Source: Candidatus Bathyarchaeota archaeon
GTDB lineage: Archaea > Thermoproteota > Bathyarchaeia > Bathyarchaeales > Bathycorpusculaceae
Length of the DNA stretch: 7,312 bases
Reading direction: 5' to 3'
Assembly: GCA_003601785.1 (NCBI GenBank)
Contig: PIYA01000073.1
Coordinates: forward strand, 1 to 7,312
In this document: positions 4,904 through 7,312 of the stretch, in pieces
How positions within the stretch are numbered: the stretch's first letter is position 1
Layout: every line of letters begins with the position of its first letter
Notes under the pieces: model-generated
Seen by the model: only the letters and a program-made list of their open reading frames with translations
Databases searched by the model: none
Told to the model about the DNA's origin: nothing
Program-made: the position numbers and the translations under genes

Positions 4904-5571
4904 ACAAGCCTTTTTTGGTGTACGTCGTTTTCACTCTTCACCTTCTTAGCAGGCTTCCAAGACTTCCTCACGAAATCTGGATACTCACCGAATTTTTGGA
5001 GACATTCGTGAAGAAAGTTTATTGTTTTCTTGTCTGTTGGATATCCGCATCCGAAATCTCCGTATTTCTCCCTTAAAATTTCAATTTCCTCGTCTCTCTC
5101 CACCTTTGCAATTATGGAAGCCGCTGAGACTATGGGGTATTTTCTGTCAGCCTTATGCTCAGAGATAACCTTAACCTTGAACGATAAACACTCTAAAATG
5201 TGCTCTTTGAAACGTTCCTCAAGAACGTCTGAGGCGTCCACGTAGGCAATGTCAGGCTTAAGCTCTTCGATGATTCTCGCCATGGTCTGAGCCTCTAACC
5301 TGTTCAACCTGTGGAGTTTCCTACCCGTCTGAACGACAACATCGATTTCCTTCGGAGCTAGCTTTATCACGCTGTATTTTAAAGCCAGTTTTTTGATTTC
5401 AACGGCGAGTTTTTCGCGTCTTCGCGGAGACAAAACCTTTGAATCCTTCACGCCTAATTGAACAAGCTTCGGTAGGTTTTCCTCCTTCATCAGAACCCCT
5501 GCGATAACCAAGGGACCGATTACGGAGCCGCGTCCAGCGTCGTCCACACCAGCAACCAACATAAAGTTCAT
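4900..5571 (-). CDS. rnhB: Ribonuclease HII
   Basis: Endonuclease that cuts the RNA strand of RNA/DNA hybrids and removes ribonucleotides misplaced in DNA. 223 residues, normal for the archaeal enzyme. The N-terminal signature is GVDDAGRGSVIGPLVIAG (8-25). The four acidic catalytic positions are D10, D11, D112 (AYVDASDV) and D142 (HKADRKYPIVSAASIIAK), plus GCGYPTD (174-180) with the conserved tyrosine Y177. The usual GIDEAGRG has Glu at the second acidic position; here it is Asp (D11), a conservative change that should still bind metal. Met4 (5562) is an alternative start; the first ATG at 5571 is used here and neither has a clear ribosome-binding site. It lies 25 nt downstream of the THEP1 gene on the same strand, probably one transcript. 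It ends in a 4-nt overlap with the stop of the convergent regulator. Confidence 0.96.
   Translation of the reverse strand: MNFMLVAGVDDAGRGSVIGPLVIAGVLMKEENLPKLVQLGVKDSKVLSPRRREKLAVEIKKLALKYSVIKLAPKEIDVVVQTGRKLHRLNRLEAQTMARIIEELKPDIAYVDASDVLEERFKEHILECLSFKVKVISEHKADRKYPIVSAASIIAKVERDEEIEILREKYGDFGCGYPTDKKTINFLHECLQKFGEYPDFVRKSWKPAKKVKSENDVHQKRLV
4911..4916 (+). terminator. T6 tract just after the XRE regulator
   Basis: TTTTTT begins 8 nt after the TAA at 4901-4903, a suitable archaeal intrinsic terminator. It lies inside the last codons of the convergent rnhB, where it encodes part of HQKRLV on the other strand. Confidence 0.4.
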
Positions 5572-5596
5572 CTTTAAAGATTAGTCTGCTTTGAGG

Positions 5597-6159
5597 CTAA
5601 TAACGTTTTATGGCTTCTTTCAAAAACTGTAGGGCTTTTTTGACTATTACCTCGTGTAGTTTTTCCCTATTTTCATAGGTTACTCTAAAAATTTCCGCAT
5701 CTTCCCTCATCCTTATCTCATCTATCAGTTTGTCTCTCACCTTCCAGTGAACCGTGCCTATGACGAGTTTTCCGCTTTCAACAGCGTTTCTAACAGCCTC
5801 TTTGAAGTTTTCAGAGTGCAACTCCATCGGTCCAATCTCGTCTATCACTGTTACATCCATGTTTGCAACGGCTTTCACCACAGCGCCAACGCCTATGTTG
5901 TTGAGGTCTTCCAAGTTCACACGGTATTTGCCGACTCTTGGACCAATCTTTTGGTTCACATGTGCAAGCCAGCCCTTCGCGTTGCTGGTCAAATCTAGGA
6001 TTTCAAAAAACCAACGCGTGTTCCATGCGTTCGAACCTCACGGCTTATCATCCCGCCTACCGTGTAGCCTTCAGCCTTTAAGGCTTTGATAACCCTCAAC
6101 AGAACAGTTGTCTTTCCCACTCCTGGATTTCCCGTTAAAAGCAACAACCGTTTTTTCAA
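5597..6159 (-). CDS. THEP1-type nucleoside-triphosphatase, split by a -1 frame change
   Basis: P-loop NTPase of the THEP1 family (nucleoside-triphosphatase; broad NTP hydrolysis in vitro, cellular role unclear). The first part starts at a TTG codon at 6159, with GGAG (6167-6170) 7 nt upstream. It encodes the Walker A motif GNPGVGKTT (10-18), then GYTVGGMISREVR and GTRVGF, and hits TAG at 5995-5997 after 54 residues. The rest lies in the -1 frame, beginning EILDLTSNAKGWLAHV and continuing with GPRVGKYRVNLEDL, Walker B VTVIDEIGPMEL and a normal C-terminus ending at 5597. The two parts fit the family without overlap or gap: family proteins read RVGFxI-x-DL here. A -1 shift at the run of six T at 6005-6010 gives about 187 residues, the normal length. 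The alternatives are pseudogene, sequence error or programmed frameshifting. It is upstream of rnhB on the same transcript. Confidence 0.85.
6004..6010 (-). other. T TTT TTG heptamer at the THEP1 frame change
   Basis: On the coding strand the 0-frame reads GGT TTT TTG AAA TCC TAG. The heptamer T TTT TTG therefore matches the canonical X XXY YYZ slippery pattern in correct phase. A -1 slip gives GAA ATC CTA GAT, the start of the conserved second half. I see no strong stem downstream by eye. Confidence 0.6.
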
Positions 6160-6237
6160 GGTTTTTCTCCAAAACCAGAAGCCTAATATTCCTTAATAAT
6201 CGTTTTTCATTCGACATTCGGGAGAAACTGCTGAGAA
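6160..6237. promoter_or_regulatory. Divergent A/T-rich promoter region of THEP1 and trm1
   Basis: This gap between divergent starts contains CCTAATATTCCTTAATAATC (6182-6201), the only A/T-rich element. On the plus strand TTAATAAT (6193-6200) could be a TATA box for trm1. On the minus strand GATTATTAAGG could serve THEP1 with a very short leader beginning near its ribosome-binding site at 6167-6170. The assignment is approximate. Confidence 0.35.
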
Positions 6238-6306
6238 ATGAAGGGTAACCGTTTCAAGATGGGTTTTCCAACTGAAATAGTTGAGGAGGGAGAAGTTAGA
6301 GTTTAG
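6238..6306 (+). pseudogene. Out-of-frame N-terminal segment of Trm1 (22 codons)
   Basis: ATG 6238 opens MKGNRFKMGFPTEIVEEG followed by EVRV and then TAG at 6304-6306. An alternative start is the ATG at 6259. The segment EIVEEGEVRV followed by LVPKL in the next frame is what archaeal Trm1 N-termini look like (an EGxxxxLVPK pattern), so this is most likely the true beginning of trm1 separated by a -1 frame change near 6301-6308. GGGAG at 6220-6224 precedes it at a rather long spacing, and a purine-rich GAGGAGGGAG (6283-6292) lies inside it. Alternatively it acts as a short leader ORF, its stop lying 2 nt before the TTG of the main frame. Confidence 0.6.
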
Positions 6307-6308
6307 TT

Positions 6309-7312
6309 TTGGTTCCAAAACTTAAGGCTTTCGTGAAGTCTCCTTCCGAATACGCTCCTTCAAAGGCTCCCGTATTCTACAATCCCGTTATGGAGTTGAA
6401 CCGTGACATAGCCGTTTTAGCCCTTCAAGCTTATCAGAGAACAGTTAACCGTGAAATTTCCGTCTGTGAACCGTTGGCTGGCTGCGGTGTAAGGGGAACA
6501 CGTTTCGCTGTGGAGGTTGACGGTGTCAAGAAGGTTGTCATGAACGACATCAACGAGAAAGCCTTCAAACTCGCCAGCTACAACGTGGAAATGAACAAGC
6601 TTGACAAACGCGTCCTCGTTAGAAACGAAGATGCAAACTTTCTTTTAAGCAGTTACGGTGCACCACGGAAGAGATTCGACGCAATAGACATAGATCCCTT
6701 CGGGTCTCCAACACCTTACATAGACTCTGCAGTTCGAGCCTTAAGAAGCGGTGGACTTCTAGCTTTAACAGCCACCGATATGGCTCCTTTGTGCGGTGTT
6801 TACCCGAAGGCTTGCATCAGAAAGTACGGGGGAAAACCTTTACGAACGGAATACTGCCACGAGATAGCCGTCAGACTTTTAGCTGGATGCCTAGCCACGA
6901 CAGCGGCGAAACATGACATGGGCGTGGACATCCTCTTCAGCCAAAGCACAGACCATTACATACGCTTGTATGCAAAAATAGAACACGGTGCAAAAAAAGC
7001 CGACAGAACCCTTCAAAACATGGGATACATACTCCACTGCTTCAAATGCTTCCACAGAGAAACTGTGAAAGGACTCTTACTCTCTGAACACCATGGAAAA
7101 TGCGGAGAATGCGGTTCAAAGCTTGACGTGGCGGGACCCTTATGGCTTGGAAAAATATTCGACAAACATTTTTGCGGGTTGATGGAGAGGGAGGCTGAAG
7201 GAAAAAAGCTTAGATTTAAGAGAAGAATCTGGAAAATTCTGGCTTTAACACGAGAAGAGAGTGAAGCACCAGTCACTTATTACGTGCTTGACAAAATATG
7301 CGACGCCTTAGC
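6309..7312 (+). CDS. trm1: tRNA (guanine-26-N2) dimethyltransferase Trm1, 3'-truncated by the window
   Basis: SAM-dependent enzyme that methylates guanine 26 of tRNA to N2,N2-dimethylguanosine. The frame is open to the window end with 334 visible residues, counted from the TTG at 6309. This is the first possible start in this frame after an upstream stop at 6297-6299. Visible elements: FYNPVMELNRDI (23-34); SAM motif EPLAGCGVRGTRFAVEV (54-70); acidic loop MNDIN (78-82); catalytic-type DIDPFGSPTPYIDSAVRA (127-144); LCGVYPKACIRKYGGKPLR (161-179) with EYCHEIAVRLL; and a zinc-binding set C244-x2-C247 and C265-x2-C268. All are hallmarks of the family. The natural N-terminus is in another frame just upstream (6238-6306), so the real start may be ATG 6238 or 6259. 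Translation from TTG may rely on restart two nucleotides after that short frame's stop. Confidence 0.95.
   Translation, partial: MVPKLKAFVKSPSEYAPSKAPVFYNPVMELNRDIAVLALQAYQRTVNREISVCEPLAGCGVRGTRFAVEVDGVKKVVMNDINEKAFKLASYNVEMNKLDKRVLVRNEDANFLLSSYGAPRKRFDAIDIDPFGSPTPYIDSAVRALRSGGLLALTATDMAPLCGVYPKACIRKYGGKPLRTEYCHEIAVRLLAGCLATTAAKHDMGVDILFSQSTDHYIRLYAKIEHGAKKADRTLQNMGYILHCFKCFHRETVKGLLLSEHHGKCGECGSKLDVAGPLWLGKIFDKHFCGLMEREAEGKKLRFKRRIWKILALTREESEAPVTYYVLDKICDAL

Noticed and set aside
5754..6089. 111-codon plus-strand ORF across THEP1
   Set aside because: It is antisense to the conserved Walker B half and rich in Ser/Thr/Pro as expected of a shadow frame.
7013..7276. 87-codon minus-strand ORF near the window end
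   Set aside because: It is antisense to the zinc-binding region of Trm1, which is unmistakable on the plus strand.
1..7312. Insertion sequence, integrase or attachment site
   Set aside because: No transposase or recombinase motif, no terminal inverted repeats and no tRNA gene were seen anywhere in the window.

Overview
The window looks like a piece of an archaeal chromosome. The evidence is an adjacent Nop5 and fibrillarin pair (the C/D-box RNA-guided 2'-O-methylation machinery), an archaeal-type Trm1 tRNA methyltransferase, a THEP1-type NTPase, an archaeal family of XRE-like regulators, and TATA-type promoters alongside Shine-Dalgarno starts. I would guess a TACK-group archaeon, possibly Bathyarchaeia. 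That lineage guess rests on general protein resemblance and is not proven by anything in the window.

Layout. (1) Positions 1-1596, plus strand: the 3' part of nop5 followed by fibrillarin, overlapping by 17 nt. (2) About 1630-1968: no intact gene. Three reading frames joined end to end read like a decayed winged-helix gene. (3) 1973-3781, minus strand, noticeably A+T-rich in its upper part: a 110-residue protein with eight cysteines in FYVE/B-box-like spacing; a 368-residue regulator that appears to be an internal duplication of a winged-helix plus ligand-binding-like unit; and, upstream of it on the same strand, a 69-residue secreted peptide carrying two copies of the motif GDPVxGGHP. (4) 3782-3955: a divergent promoter region with three perfect palindromes and a repeated AATCTAGA motif. 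(5) 3956-4903, plus strand: the XRE-family regulator. (6) 4900-6159, minus strand: a THEP1 NTPase followed by ribonuclease HII, converging on the regulator with a 4-nt overlap of stop codons. (7) 6238-7312, plus strand: Trm1, running off the window end.

How the parts fit. The two ends are core RNA-processing and DNA-maintenance genes: rRNA and tRNA methylation, and RNA/DNA hybrid repair. The middle is an accessory-looking island of regulators and a small secreted peptide. The most novel-looking unit is the peptide with its downstream duplicated regulator and the symmetric DNA sites upstream. It could be a peptide-based signalling or envelope system, but its function is inferred only from layout.

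Two divergently oriented housekeeping genes, THEP1 and trm1, each have their N-terminal part in a different frame from the rest. In THEP1 the switch falls on a T TTT TTG sequence in the phase of a classic -1 slippery site. Sequence error, gene decay and programmed frameshifting are all possible.
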